In this document: positions 13,264-26,820 of the stretch, in pieces | Layout of the letters: every line of letters starts with the position of its first letter | Numbering within the stretch: position 1 is the first letter of the stretch | Assembly: GCA_016584305.1 (NCBI GenBank) | Contig: JACEEZ010001781.1 | Location: 58,459-122,458 of the forward strand | Origin: Chionoecetes opilio | Taxonomy: Eukaryota; Arthropoda; Malacostraca; Decapoda; Majidae | Length of the DNA stretch: 64,000 bases | Reading direction: 5' to 3' | Notes under the pieces: model-generated | What the model was told of the DNA's origin: nothing | What the model saw: the letters and a program-made list of their open reading frames with translations, nothing else | Database searches by the model: none | Position numbers and translations under genes: made by a program

Positions 13264-13640
13264 TTTAGCGAGTCTCAGTGAGGTACCTGCCGCAGCAGTT
13301 CGTCTGGCCGGCCCGGCTGAATCAACGAATGAAGATGCCTAGTCTTACACTCCGTCTTTTCATACTTGCCCGTGCCCGACCACCCATAAGCTTGGGTTGA
13401 GTTTCTTTGCTGCTAAACAGCAAATTCTTCAAAGATCCTCCCGCAGTTTCTTGACCTGTCGCACTCTCCTTCTCCCTTCAAGACCTGCACGGAGGATTTC
13501 GCCATCGGATAGCGTGACGAAACCTCCAGCAGCCTTGTTAGGAAGAAGTCTTAGCGAGTCGCAGTGAGGTACCTGCCGCAACAGCTCGTCTGGCCGGGCG
13601 GGCCAAACGACCCCCCGGAGTCTCCAATTCATATTACATT
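13264..13640 (-). other. GC-rich duplicated exon-like block
   Basis: A segment of about 54 bp (TTAGCGAGTCTCAGTGAGGT onward) at 13264 recurs as a direct repeat at 13549. On the minus strand both encode PDELLRQVPH. The longer open frame (13429-13632) continues as CDSLRLLPNKAAGGFVTLSD and ends VRQVKKLREDL. I do not recognise the product. The GC content is higher than the neighbours. It could be a duplicated exon, a gene fragment carried by a transposon, or a non-coding repeat. Confidence 0.3.
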
Positions 13641-15011
13641 GTGACTATAACGTTATGCTTTATTGACGCCAAACCTACGAGCATCACAGCAGAATAGAAT
13701 AATCCAGGCCAGGAGGAGCAGGAATACATAGGAATACAGAGGAAGAACACACACCAGGAGACCTATTGGTCTATATTGAGGGTATCTGCTGAACTACATA
13801 CTACTATCAAACTACATGTAAGAGAACAGTTGGAAAAGTATACCTTGTCCCTAAAGAGGATAGAAACATGGAATTTCCTTTATGAAGAATAAGAGGAATG
13901 AAGTATGCTAACTGAAACTACCACTAACCCTAATCAATCTTGGGATGTTAATAATATAACTCGTGGGGCAATATCAAAACATACTCATATACTTTAAGAA
14001 AAAGAAAAAAAAAATACGTAGAGCCGAAGTAATCAAGTTGGGCAGCTGATGCTAAGTATTTATCAAGTTTAGTAGTTTAGTAGTATTAGGAGGAGGAGGA
14101 GAGAAGGAAGAGGAGCATTAGGTAGATACGGGCAGGCAAACACACGTACAGGAATATCAACACCATAACACTAACATTTCCAGATAGCGTTCCCGCCCCA
14201 CACCAACAACGAACAACGGGATCCATTTCGCTCCCTAGTGAGGTCTCCGCAATGCCCTGAAACAAACCTACGAAACAACGCTTGAAAAAACCGGTAATTA
14301 AAAACGGCCGACTGGATCACAATATTTTTTTTCACAAAGACTGGCCAAGAGCAAAAAAAAAAGTAACAAAAAGCCCGCTCTATGGAGAAACTTCAACATT
14401 TCTGAGTTCAATCAGATTTATGGCCAACAGTTATTAAGTTACGAGATATTCACACAATTCATGTTATAAGAGAAGAGAATTATCAACGGATTCAAACGAA
14501 TATTGTGTTTTGTTTGACAAGTGTATTTATTCATGTACACATTTACCTTTTTCATATTTTGATATATTTCATTATTTATTCACTTATCATATCCTTCGGA
14601 CTGCTCTGACATTATCTATCGCAAATCATCTCTGGCGCTCCAAGAAGCTGAAACGTGAGTCAGAACTTAATGACGAATATGGCGATATTATTAATGATAA
14701 TAAGGATATTTATGATGATAAAACAATAATGATAATATGAATAACAATAGCAATAATAATAACAATAATGCCAATGACAATAATGTTGAAAAAAATAGTC
14801 ATAATAATAATAATGATAATAATAGTACAAAATAAATATATTAATAATGACAATACTAATGATAACAGTAGTAGTAACAACAATGCTATGAGGACGTTGT
14901 GACAGGTGGTGGCAGGTGGTGAAGGACACACGGACTGAGGAATAAATGTTGATAAATGTTGTATTCCCGTGAAGCAGCCTTTGGGCAAAACTGAACAAGG
15001 ATGATAATTAA
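13641..15011. other. Unassigned sequence with AAT-rich tract
   Basis: 14690-14890 is an imperfect AAT/AATGAT trinucleotide region. The rest shows nothing I can name. Confidence 0.4.
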
Positions 15012-15289
15012 AGAAGGATAACTATTACATCATGATAGAACAACAGAGGATGAGAGTGAGGAGATAGTAGTCCTCAAGAAAAAAAGACTTGAAAACTTAG
15101 TGAAGTGTATAGGCAAGTGTGATGATTGTGATGGTAAACTCACTCTGCACACAAGATACGATAATTGCTGTGTTTTTGGTAGTGCAACGCAGTGAGTGTG
15201 AGAAGATTACGTATGAAGATGTGCCTGAACATGTCTCTGATGAAATGATGACGAAGAAAGATGTAACAGACACCAATGATACCCTAGTA
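15012..15289 (+). pseudogene. Mutator-like fragment copy 2, left part
   Basis: Matches 12317-12594 with few differences, including the CxxC segment and KITYEDVPEHVSDEMM. It is interrupted after CCTAGTA by the foldback element and resumes at 16241. The homology starts abruptly at AATAACTATTACATC/GATAACTATTACATC. Confidence 0.6.
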
Positions 15290-16240
15290 CATAGACCACT
15301 ATATACCTGGACTGCGCACGGAATATCGGCCTGTCGCGCAAGGGCCCGAAATCGGAGGGCCGCTCGGATTCATATATATACGGATCATATAGACTGGTTT
15401 ATCAGTATATATGATATACTGTAATCTTCGTAAATGTTTGTTCTATAATATTATCAAATAAAAAACAGTAAAACACGCTAAAGAAAGGCCATTACGAGAC
15501 TATGAAGAAATATGCATGAACTTAATATTCACTTAACTCTTCGCCTTTTCAAACTTTGTGAGTCAACTTTTATCATGAACGGTATCAATAGAAGCGCAAT
15601 TTTATTAGCTTTCTATTGATGTATTTCGTTATCTGATAAATTAATTAGAACCATGCATAAATTAGCGTTAAATAAAAAAAAAAAATCATCAATCGGGTAA
15701 TTTTCCCGATTGATGATGTTATTTATTCACTTATATATTTAGTTTTCTGATAAATGAATTAGTACCATGTATAAATTAGCGTTGCCTAAATAAATAACCT
15801 CATCAATCGGGAAAATTACCCGATTGAGGATTTTATTTATTTAGTTAACGCTAATTTATGCATGGTTCTAATTCATTTATCAGATAACGAAATATAGCAA
15901 TGGAAAGCTAATACAATTGCGCTTCTATTGATACCCTTCATGATAAAAGTTGACTCGCAAAGTTTTAAATGGCGAAGAGTTGAAGTGAATATTAAGTTCA
16001 TGCATATTTCTTCATAGTCTCGTAATGGCCTTTCTTTAGCGTGTTTTACTGTTTTTTATTTGATAATATTATAGAACAAACATTTACGAAGATTACAGTA
16101 TATCATATATACTGATAAACCAGTCTATATGATAGTCCATAGACCACTATATCTCTTTGTCGGGCGCCCCGCAGGCCCCTATGCAGCCCCGCAATTCAAA
16201 ACATTGTCGCGTGAACAGTCCAGGTATACAGTGGTCTATG
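15290..16240. mobile_element. 951-bp foldback DNA transposon, 7-bp target duplication CCTAGTA
   Basis: The ends are CATAGACCACTATATACC at the left and the reverse complement of CATAGACCACTGTATACC at the right. A 7-bp duplication CCTAGTA flanks them, and the empty site is at 12588. Inside, arms of roughly 330 bp (about 15385-15716 and 15800-16133) are near-perfect inverted repeats. A third copy of the inner module (TTAGCGTTG/TAATCGGG hairpins) lies in the centre. Two different subterminal sequences sit outside the arms: GCGCACGGAATATCGGCC at the left and a GGGGCTGCATAGGGGCC type at the right. The right one is itself bounded by CATAGACCACT at 16138 and 16240. No transposase is present. The ends and 7-bp duplication match the element at 22328-25747 in reverse orientation. 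P-superfamily elements have similar CA ends and 7-8-bp duplications; this assignment is tentative. Confidence 0.85.
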
Positions 16241-16445
16241 CCTAGTATTATATTCATCTGTAAGTATTTCAGATGCATACATATATTTATAGAGCTGTAA
16301 CATTCTTCCCTCTCAAAGAGAAGAAAGAAGCGGACCAGGAAGCAATAATTTTAGCAAAAAATGTATGTAAATAACTGCAAGAATGATGTTAAAGTCACTC
16401 CAAAACTTTGGCGGCGTTTCTGGAAAAAGTATTTTCTTTTACTTA
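16241..16445 (+). pseudogene. Mutator-like fragment copy 2, right part
   Basis: Continues the homology with 12588-12780 after the foldback insertion: CCTAGTATTATATTCATCTG, then CCCTCTCAAAGAGAAGAAAG and GGCGGCGTTTCTGG. No complete frame. Confidence 0.6.
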
Positions 16446-16944
16446 CAAGATAATTTAGCTAAATTATCTTGCAATAAATGCAGTTTCTTTATCTAAATAT
16501 CTAGAGATGATTACATAGAGCAGGTTGAGATGGAAAGAACACATTGGTACAGCAATATTAAGTTCACATTACCAGCAGGTGTAATGTACTATTTTGAGGA
16601 CTATTTGAATGTAAATTCTTCTCAGCAAGTTTCATGCACTTTGATATACCCAACTCTTGTATAATGTTCTGCTAGATGGGGAGGCATCTAAAAAACTTGC
16701 ATCGGTAGCCTATCTATTATACAAAAGAAATTCTTACGTACTACATGCAACTGTAGTCTTCAGAGACTTTATTATTAAAGCTTCTTGATATCATATACCT
16801 TCCGATCTATATTTGTTTGTACATAAATGCATATCTTAATTTCCTTTAGACCCTGATTATACAGCAATGCCCTCAACGCTGTTACCTGAAGACTCACGAT
16901 TCACGTATACCGTTGTGCAGGACATCGCATAACCAACTAGGGGT
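16446..16944. other. Unassigned AT-rich sequence
   Basis: Nothing recognisable. Confidence 0.4.
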
Positions 16945-17277
16945 GGGGGGTAGCACTCAGTAGAGCGCATACCTCTGCCCGAATATTTCATCAATTGGTT
17001 GCATGATATATATATATATACTATATATATGCACTCAGTATGAGCGCATACCTCTGGCCGAAAATTCATCAATTGGTTGCCATGGCAACAGTTGTCAATA
17101 GATTTCATCCAAAATTAAATCAGTTCTTCCTTATACCAAATAGACTTGGTTTACCGAGTTTGGTCCAAATCTAATTGTAACTTTTCGAGAAATCCTGTAC
17201 ACTAACAAACAGACAGACAGACAGACAGATCGGGGTGAAAACATAACTCCTCCAACTTCGTTGGCGGAGGTAATGAG
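16945..17277. repeat. Interspersed repeat ending in GACA repeat and GGCGGAGGTAAT
   Basis: Contains two tandem copies of GCACTCAGTAGAGCGCATAC followed by ATCAATTGGTTGC (16949 and 17029), separated by a TA run. It ends with GACAGACAGACAGACAGA and TTGGCGGAGGTAATGAGTG. The start (CATACCTCTGCC) and end (GGCGGAGGTAATG) are roughly complementary, suggesting a MITE or SINE-like unit. Class not resolved. Confidence 0.5.
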
Positions 17278-17434
17278 TGTGCTATTAAGAGGAACTAAAT
17301 GCTGGAAACTCTTACCAGAATTGTAATTAATCAAATTAAGACAACTCGTGTATCAGTACCTGGTCAGAACAGGGCGTCTCAGCCGCCTCACCGCCTGATG
17401 GTTAAAAGTGAAGGAAATATGACCCTACACACCT

Positions 17435-17577
17435 CTCAGCCAACCACTCCCAGCGGGGCTTCACGCGACATTGTTCTTACCGCGGCCAGGCCACTTAAAC
17501 AAATGAATCAAACATGACAATAAATAGATCGTATTTTTCACTGTCGCGTGAAGCCCCGCTGGGAGTGGCTGGCTGAG
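17435..17577. mobile_element. Palindromic MITE-like foldback
   Basis: Arms of 36 bp (17435-17470 and 17542-17577) are inverted repeats with a single mismatch; each contains ACTCCCAGCGGGGCTTCACG or its complement. The loop is 71 bp. No target duplication is obvious. It lies only a few bases from the left end of the Tc1 element. Confidence 0.7.
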
Positions 17578-17586
17578 ATATGTATA

Positions 17587-19005
17587 CATACGTTTGCGCG
17601 GATAACCACTGCGCGCCTTCGTAAAGGAAATGTTTACACGTATGATGCACCGTGTTTATAACAAAATAATGTAGAATTTCAACATTTACAATTGTAGTTA
17701 GTATTTCGTTGCGTAGCCCTTCCTCTTGATGACCCTTTGAAGGCGACGTGGTACACTGTCAGCAAGATTTTGAAGGAACTCGGGCTTAAATTCTTCCCAA
17801 CACTTTCGGAGCTCCATTTCAAGCTTGGGGAGTGTAGAGGTGTCACGTGAGCGGAGTTTGCCTTTAATGATGGGCCAAAGATTTTCTATGGGTGATATAT
17901 CGGGAGAATTACCTGGCCGGTCATCTATTCTCGCAATCTTGCAGTCATCAAGCCACTGTATCACATCTCGAGCTGTGTGGCAAGATGCTCCATCCTGTTG
18001 GAAAATCTGTGCCTGTGTCTTTTCAAAGCAGGCCTCCAGGTGGTCATTTAAAAGATCAAAATACACCACTTTGTTAACAGTTGTGTTCTTTGGGAAAATA
18101 ACTAAGTTCCCAATACCATGAAAAGTAAAGCAACCCCACACCATTATACTGGGAGGGTGTTTTGTGGTCTTTCGTATGTAGCAAGGCTCGGTGGGGTCTG
18201 AGCCGGGGTGACGGTACACTTTTGCTGGTCCTCCTCCACTCACACAAAATGTGCTTTCGTCACTCCACAGCACAGCCCGCCACTTGTCGAGAGGCCAATC
18301 TCTGTATTTCTTTGCAAAGTGAAGCCTTTTCTTCCTTTGGCGGTCATTTATCAGTGGCTTATTCCGCGCTCGGTAACACCTGAAGCCAAGGTCACGTTTC
18401 AAAGTTTCCTGTACAGTATGAAGCGACACATTACCAAGAAGAGTATGATTTTCCTCCTTCAGTTCTCTGGCTGTAAGGCTAGGATTGGCATCAAGCTGTC
18501 GCCTTAACACTTCTGGTTCTGTTACACGTTTTTTTTTGTTTCCCAGGTTGTTTTTTGGGAGCGGGAGATTCACCTCTCCGTCAGCCTTAAATCGGCGGAT
18601 CAAATGTTGCACTGTTCTAAGCTTTAGTCCTTTAAGCTTGCAAATTTCCTTATTATTGATCCCAGCTTTGTAAAGGTCAATGATTGCTTGAATCGTTGTG
18701 CCATCCGTATGTTTTCCACCCATTATGTAGTCCAGCAAAAACAGGCAAAAACACGGGAGGTAGGGGAACGCTGCAGGCTATAAGTTCAAAATCATGCAAA
18801 CTGTCAACCGCCTATGGAGGGAGGAGAGGGAGGGTAACCCTCTCTCCCACACACCGGTGAGTGTGCAAGATGATGTACGTCGCTGTCAGTTCAGACATAC
18901 GATTCATGCCTTCTGCATTTTTTTATAGCTTGGGAAGCAACTTTAAATCTGCGCGGTAAATCTCGATGAACGGATTCTGGTGCAAAGATCATCCGCGCAG
19001 GCCTG
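17587..19005 (-). mobile_element. Tc1-like transposon
   Basis: About 1.4 kb containing one intact transposase frame. Candidate terminal repeats contain TGCGCGGATAAC at the left (17595) and, inverted, TGCGCGGATGATC at the right (18987-18999). TA dinucleotides flank at 17585-17586 and 19006-19007. The repeats are short and imperfect, and their spacing to the proposed ends differs by two bases, so the exact ends are uncertain. The right end lies directly next to the long-TIR element at 19031. Confidence 0.7.
17698..18738 (-). CDS. Tc1 family transposase, apparently intact, DD35E
   Basis: 346 residues, the usual length of Tc1/mariner transposases, with no stop or shift. Cut-and-paste transposase acting in the nucleus at TA sites. 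The N-terminal paired-like helix-turn-helix region covers about residues 14-55 (QAIIDLYKAGINNKEICKLK), with a second DNA-binding helix set to about 120. A basic stretch NKKKR is near 68-72. The catalytic triad is seen as D160 in WSDEST, D249 in QQDGASCHTA and E285 in SPDISPIENLW. There are 35 residues between the second D and E, one more than in the common DD34E Tc1 type. The codon for residue 6 (MGGKHTDG) is a more likely start than the first ATG. The frame spans most of the element, as in other Tc1 transposons. Because it is open from end to end, recent activity is possible. Confidence 0.93.
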   Translation of the reverse strand: MLDYIMGGKHTDGTTIQAIIDLYKAGINNKEICKLKGLKLRTVQHLIRRFKADGEVNLPLPKNNLGNKKKRVTEPEVLRRQLDANPSLTARELKEENHTLLGNVSLHTVQETLKRDLGFRCYRARNKPLINDRQRKKRLHFAKKYRDWPLDKWRAVLWSDESTFCVSGGGPAKVYRHPGSDPTEPCYIRKTTKHPPSIMVWGCFTFHGIGNLVIFPKNTTVNKVVYFDLLNDHLEACFEKTQAQIFQQDGASCHTARDVIQWLDDCKIARIDDRPGNSPDISPIENLWPIIKGKLRSRDTSTLPKLEMELRKCWEEFKPEFLQNLADSVPRRLQRVIKRKGYATKY

Positions 19006-19030
19006 TAGTGTGAGCTCCGATATAAAAAAA

Positions 19031-21802
19031 GTGGCTTATTTTGGGTTCCAGTTCACGCGTCATCCTATATACCTCAACCCTATATGAGCGGAAAGATGGG
19101 AGCTTCAGGGTCAAGTTGTCATGTTGTAGAGGTGTGCACTACCGAGTTATGGCGATTTTTGTGAGGGTACCCTCAGGCGCGAAAAACGAGTTTTCGGAAT
19201 CGATCATTTCTCGGTTTTGTCAATATATTGTTCCATCCATGCTAAAATATTGCTTCACATAACCATAAATTACTTTTCTGTTGTATATTAGTACACTAAG
19301 TAACAATTTTAAGTTTTCTTAATTGCAGAAATAACCAATGAATAAAAACTTTCAACAAAAACGTGAAGGTTTTTCATACTATATCTGGCACAATCTCAAA
19401 ACGTACTGGATGTTCGGTAAACTTTGGGTAAAACATTTGTGTGTTCTTTGGAAGCATGAATCTATTGTGATATAACCAGACAACAAGCTACATGCACTTG
19501 CATACATGTAATTTCCATGCAAACAATGCGGAGTGGTTATCCATTGACATACACACATCAAGTGTCAATATGATACAATTGTTTCTGTGAGACGAGCCAT
19601 GCTCTGATATGCTTGCTAGCCAAACTATTCATGTTCATACATGTTCATACATTGTATGTAATTTATATTCTTGTATCTCGCCCACAACTAAAGGCAAATC
19701 TATCTATAATAATATTTGTCACCGACGCTTCTCTCCCATAGATCTATAGCCACCCTAGTTACTAGCCGAATGCTATATTTGCTTCTATTGGATATTGTAC
19801 AATATGACACCTGGTCGAGCAGTCTGCCTCCCTTCGACGTGGCAGACATTCATATCACTAAATGAAAACAAGATGAACCTAGTTCAATTCTTACGAGATG
19901 AGCTACTTTCCAAAGCACGAGAGCTTGCAAGTAACCTTGAAGTTGTTGTGTCAGGAGGGGATGAATTTCCTGCAGTATCGTCATCCGGACGGGACGTGAG
20001 ACACCTCAACTCAACGCACGAGGAAGCTGACACGAAGATTGTCCTACATGCGGCCGATGCCAATGTGCAAAGGTTCCAGAGGGTTGTAGTATGCTCCAGG
20101 GACACCGACGTGCTAATTCTGCTGATCTGTCATGGTCCGGCTTAAGAAATCTGGATGAAAACTGGCACATCCAAAGACAGGCGATACATCCCAGTCAGTT
20201 GTGTACGAGATAGCCTGAGTTCAGAAGTGGTCGACAACATTGTGGCTTTCCATGCTTTGACAGGGACTGACACTACAAGCCAGTTCAGTGGTGTGGGGAA
20301 ACGTACAGCATGGAAGACTTACCTGCAACATCCAGACTTACTCGCCAATCTCGGGCGCAACGCTGATGTTGACATGACAAACATTGAAATGTTTGTCATT
20401 CACATGTACAGCTCATCAACATCAACAACATCCATCGATGATCTTCGTGCAGAACTGTTCCACCGTATTGCTGACCCAGAGAGGCTGCCCCCAACCCATG
20501 ATGCATTGGTTTTGCATATACTTTGTAGCAACTACCAGTCCACTGTATGGCTGAAAGCCAATCAAGCAGACCCAGAACTGCCAGCTCCAGAGGACAGTGG
20601 GTGGTACCTCGATGAAAGTGGCGTCTTGCACTCGAGGCTGATGATGCTGGAACCAGTCCCTATCGCCTGTGCAGAACTGCTGGTGTGTGGATGCAAGACC
20701 ACATGCACGTCTCTTAGATGTACATGCCAGAAACACAACCCCTCATGTATTCCAGCATGTGGCTGCAGCAGTCAATGCCTGAACACCAGGGCGACAAACA
20801 CACCAGAAGACGAAATTTCAGAAGATGAAGACTAGATTAGAGTTATATTATGTGATGTGTGCTGGTGTCACAGTCTGATAATCAGGATGTAATTATTTGT
20901 TAATGAATACAGTAATTATTAAGTTGAAAGTAATTAATATGAAGGAACATTTCAGTTTTAAATTTGATGAGGTAAGAATAGTATATTCACCGTGAATATT
21001 GTCATGATTGTAATTTGTGTGAGTCAGGAATACACGTATTTTCGAATTATATCTCATATTCTAAAGTTATTTGATATGTTTGTATACGAGTTTGTCACTA
21101 GACTTGATGGGATGGGAATATGCCTTTGGTCAATTGTTTTCTGTAATGTACATTTTTCGAAAATTGTGTCCAATTTAAAGATCATTAAGCATAAATCTTA
21201 TTGCCTTAAATACCCTCAGCTGGGTTTGAGTTTACGCAAGCACCAGTAAACTGATGTAATCGTATATATATTTAGTTGCCTGATGTAACAAGGTATCTAT
21301 ATTTATTTTACCCAATAACAAGGTATATATCTAAACATAAATTAGCATTTACCATGATTATAGGCCAATAAAGAATAATGATGGTAGTATTTAAACTATT
21401 GAGTTGATTTTTGAGTTTTTATATTATGAGATTAAATAAATGTTGCATAATAACTGTTCACTATCATGTTTATAATTAAAAAAATACTTGAATATTGAGA
21501 AAATGTTACAAGTATTATATAATGACCAAAGGAAAAGTAATTCTAACTAGTTTGAAGCAATATATTAGCATTGTTAGAACAATATATTGACCCAACCGAG
21601 AAATGATCGATTCCGAAAACTCTTTTTTTTTCGCGCCTGAGGGTACCCTCACAAAACTCGCCATAACCCGGTAGTGCACACCTCTACAACATGACAACCG
21701 GCATATTCTTGACCCTGAGGCTCTCCTCTTTCCGCTCATATAGGTTTGAGGTATATAGGATGACGCGTGAATGGATCTGAAAAAATGGACCCTGGAAGCC
21801 AC
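19031..21802 (+). mobile_element. 2.8-kb element with about 250-bp terminal inverted repeats carrying a PIN-like/CXC protein
   Basis: Left arm (19031 to about 19282) and right arm (about 21532-21802) are inverted copies. Both contain TTCACGCGTCATCCTATATA, GAGGTGTGCACTACCG, GTGAGGGTACCCTCAGGCGC and GATCATTTCTCGGTT; by eye most positions agree, with small indels. Between them is a single gene remnant (19795-20835) and AT-rich sequence. No target duplication is visible, so the outer ends are approximate. The arrangement of long inverted repeats around one gene is that of a DNA transposon, but the protein is not a transposase family I can name. Confidence 0.7.
19795..20835 (+). pseudogene. PIN/XPG-like nuclease-type protein with C-terminal CXC motif, one internal stop
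   Basis: Reads as one frame with a single TAA at 20143-20145. The N-terminal part holds LNSTHEEADTKIVLHAADA and VVVCSRDTDVLILLICHG. Spaced acidic residues (EEAD, DTD) resemble the metal-binding core of PIN/FEN1-like nucleases. Then come FHALTGTDTTSQFSGVGKRT and a C-terminal cysteine cluster (CGCKTTCTSLRCTCQKHNPS and CIPACGCSSQCLN) that resembles a tesmin/CXC DNA-binding motif. It ends in an acidic tail EDEISEDED. Homologues known to me are multicopy, uncharacterised invertebrate proteins that are longer at the N-terminus, so this copy is truncated as well as interrupted. It lies between the long inverted repeats. A second relative is at 51732-52450. Function is inferred from motif shape only. 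Confidence 0.7.
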
Positions 21803-22327
21803 ACTAGTAGCCCTGTTCCTGGGTTCGAACCCGATCAGGTACTGATCGAGGTTCGCACAAGAAGATTAATTGTTAATATTGATACTTATACGATCAAGAG
21901 CGGATTGATAAAGAGGCTGTTAGATAAGCAAGACTATAATTGAAGAAGTACAGATGGTTACATTGCAACTACAAATAAGTAATATTATTTCAACCAGTAT
22001 TACATTATAATTACTTCTTTTTTTTCTTTTGTTTTGGCAATGATTTACATATCTATGAATAGTTTCTTGACCATTAAATATTACTCCTATTTTTAGGATT
22101 CTTTTTTAGATTTTGATAAGTGTTTTTTCTTGGTTATCATATGTGTATATATGTGTATGTGTATATAGTATGTCTTATGAATATTTTTTGTTCGTATATT
22201 GATGATAATTATACACATATATTGTTAGTGTGAAAGTTTCAACAATTGTGTTACATTCAAGTGCCCTAAACAGTCCCTTGCTATGTAGCTTTATAATATA
22301 GTTTTCAGATCTTAATAAACCCTCGGC
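21803..22327. other. Unassigned sequence with a B-box-like motif
   Basis: GGGTTCGAACCCGATCAGG near 21823 resembles a tRNA B-box but is self-complementary, and no A-box is placed correctly. The remainder is AT-rich. The last seven bases (22321-22327, CCTCGGC) are the left target duplication of the next element. Confidence 0.4.
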
Positions 22328-22439
22328 CATAGACCACTACATCTCTGGACTGTTTACGTGCCAGTGTTTTGAAATCGCCAGGCTGCATAGGGGCCCTACT
22401 GGTCCCATCTACATACACCGTCCTTGACTGTACCGAGAA

Positions 22440-23030
22440 TGCATATAGTGTGGTTGGGGTGTGGCTAAGGTGTGGTGGTGGTGGTGGGGTGTGTGGTGGT
22501 GGGGTGTGGTGGTGGGTGTGGTGGTGGGGTGAAGGTGTGGTGGTGGGGTGCGAGTGGTTGGGAGATGAGAGAATTTAGTGAATGGTTGTGGTGGGGAATG
22601 GGTGATTATAGTGGGTAGGGGTAAGGTGGGGGTTATAGTGTGGTGGGGGGAGTATTGGGGTGTGGTTATAGTGTGGTGGGGGGAGATATTGGGGTGTGGT
22701 TATAGTGTGGTGGGGGGAAAGGAGGGGAATGGTTATAGTGTGTTGGGGGGAAAGGAGGGGATAGAATATTGAGGAAAGATAAGAGATAGGTGTGGTTATG
22801 GTTGTGATAGTGGTGGGAAATATTGGGGCGTGGTTATAGTGTGATAGGGGGTAGAGGAAGGGGATCTAATATTGTGGAAGGATAGAGAGAGGTGTGGTTA
22901 TGGTTGTGGTTGTGGTAGTGGTGTGGGGGTAGAAGGTTGGTGTTAAGTGGTAGTGGTGTGGAAGTGGGAGCTGTAATCGGTTGGGGTGGAGTGTGGTTGT
23001 GCATGTGGTAGGGAGTGATAGTTAAGGTGG
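22440..23030. repeat. G/T-rich minisatellite, GTGGTGGGG and GGTTATAGTGTGGTGGGG units
   Basis: Irregular tandem repetition on a strongly G/T-biased + strand; units such as GGTTATAGTGTGGTGGGG recur at 22630, 22663, 22698 and 22731. Confidence 0.85.
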
Positions 23031-23035
23031 CAGGT

Positions 23036-23750
23036 GTTGTGAGTGGGTTGTGAGTTGTTATGAGGTGTTGTTAGAGAGTTATAAGATGTTATTAATAATT
23101 ATGAGGTGTTGTGAGTGGGTTGTGAGGGTGTTGTGAGTGGGTTATGAGGTGTTGTTAGTTATAATATATTAATAATGATGAGGTGTTGTGAGTGGGTTGT
23201 AAGAGTGTTGTGAGTGGGTTATGCGGTGTTGTTAGAGTTATAAGATATTATTAATAATTATGAGGTGTTGTTAGTGGGTTGTGAGGGTGCTATGAGTGGG
23301 TTATGAGGTGTTGTTAGAGAGTTATAAGATACTATTAATAATTATGAGGTGTTGTGAGTGGGTTGTGAAGGTGTTGTGAGTGGGTTATGAGGTGTTAGAG
23401 TTATAAGATATTAATAGTTATGAGGTGTTGTGAGTGGGTTGTGAGGATGTTGTGAGTGGGTTATAAGGTGTTGTTAGAGTTATAAGATATTATTAATAAT
23501 TATGAGGTGTTAGTGGGTTGTGAGTTGTTGTGAGGGGTTATGAGTGGATTATGGATTTTATGAGTAATTATGATGTGTTGTGAGTGGGTTATGAGTAGTT
23601 ATGATTTGTGGTGAGTGGGTTATGAGAAGTTATGATTTGCTATGAGTGGGTTATGAGGTGTTGTGAGTGGGTTAAGAGGTGTTATGAGTTATTAATGAGT
23701 AGGTTATTAGGTATTGTGACTTGTGAGTGGGTTGTGAGGTCAGTGAAATA
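23036..23750. repeat. About 80-bp satellite, GTTGTGAGTGGGTTATGAGG type
   Basis: A short motif TGTTGTGAGTGGGTTGTGAG alternates with TTAGAGTTATAAGATATTA. The boundary AATTATGAGGTGTTG occurs near 23095, 23170, 23255, 23340, 23413 and 23495, a spacing near 75-85 bp. Confidence 0.85.
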
Positions 23751-23789
23751 CGAGACGCATCATCAACTTCACCTCATATGGTTTTAATC

Positions 23790-23870
<81 letters not shown>
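23790..23870. repeat. (CA)n microsatellite
   Basis: Pure CA run inside the 3.4-kb element. Confidence 0.97.
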
Positions 23871-23872
<2 letters not shown>

Positions 23873-24064
23873 CTCTCTCTTAAGCGTGCTCTACTAAAGT
23901 ATGGGCGGTTAGTTGCTCACTAGATATACGACGCACAAAGAAAAATTATCACAGACAAGAAAACAAGGAAAGAAAGAGACGGAAAGACAGCCTCGTCAGG
24001 TTAATGGTTGCTGTGTAATTAAAATACTTTGCATTGCAATTAGAAATACCGAGATACAGGGGAA

Positions 24065-25680
<1,616 letters not shown>

Positions 25681-25825
25681 CCGACTTAAGGGCCCTTGTG
25701 CAACAGGCCAATATTCCGTGCGCATTCCAGATTTACAGTGGTCTGTGCCTCGGCTTATTGGACCTGGCTTCGTTACATTTTGTATAATATGTAAAATGTA
25801 CATAGCTACATGGCCAAATGATCAA

Positions 25826-26820
<995 letters not shown>

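Noticed and set aside
21811..21850. tRNA gene at the B-box-like GGGTTCGAACCC
   Set aside because: The motif is palindromic and no A-box or cloverleaf can be placed upstream.
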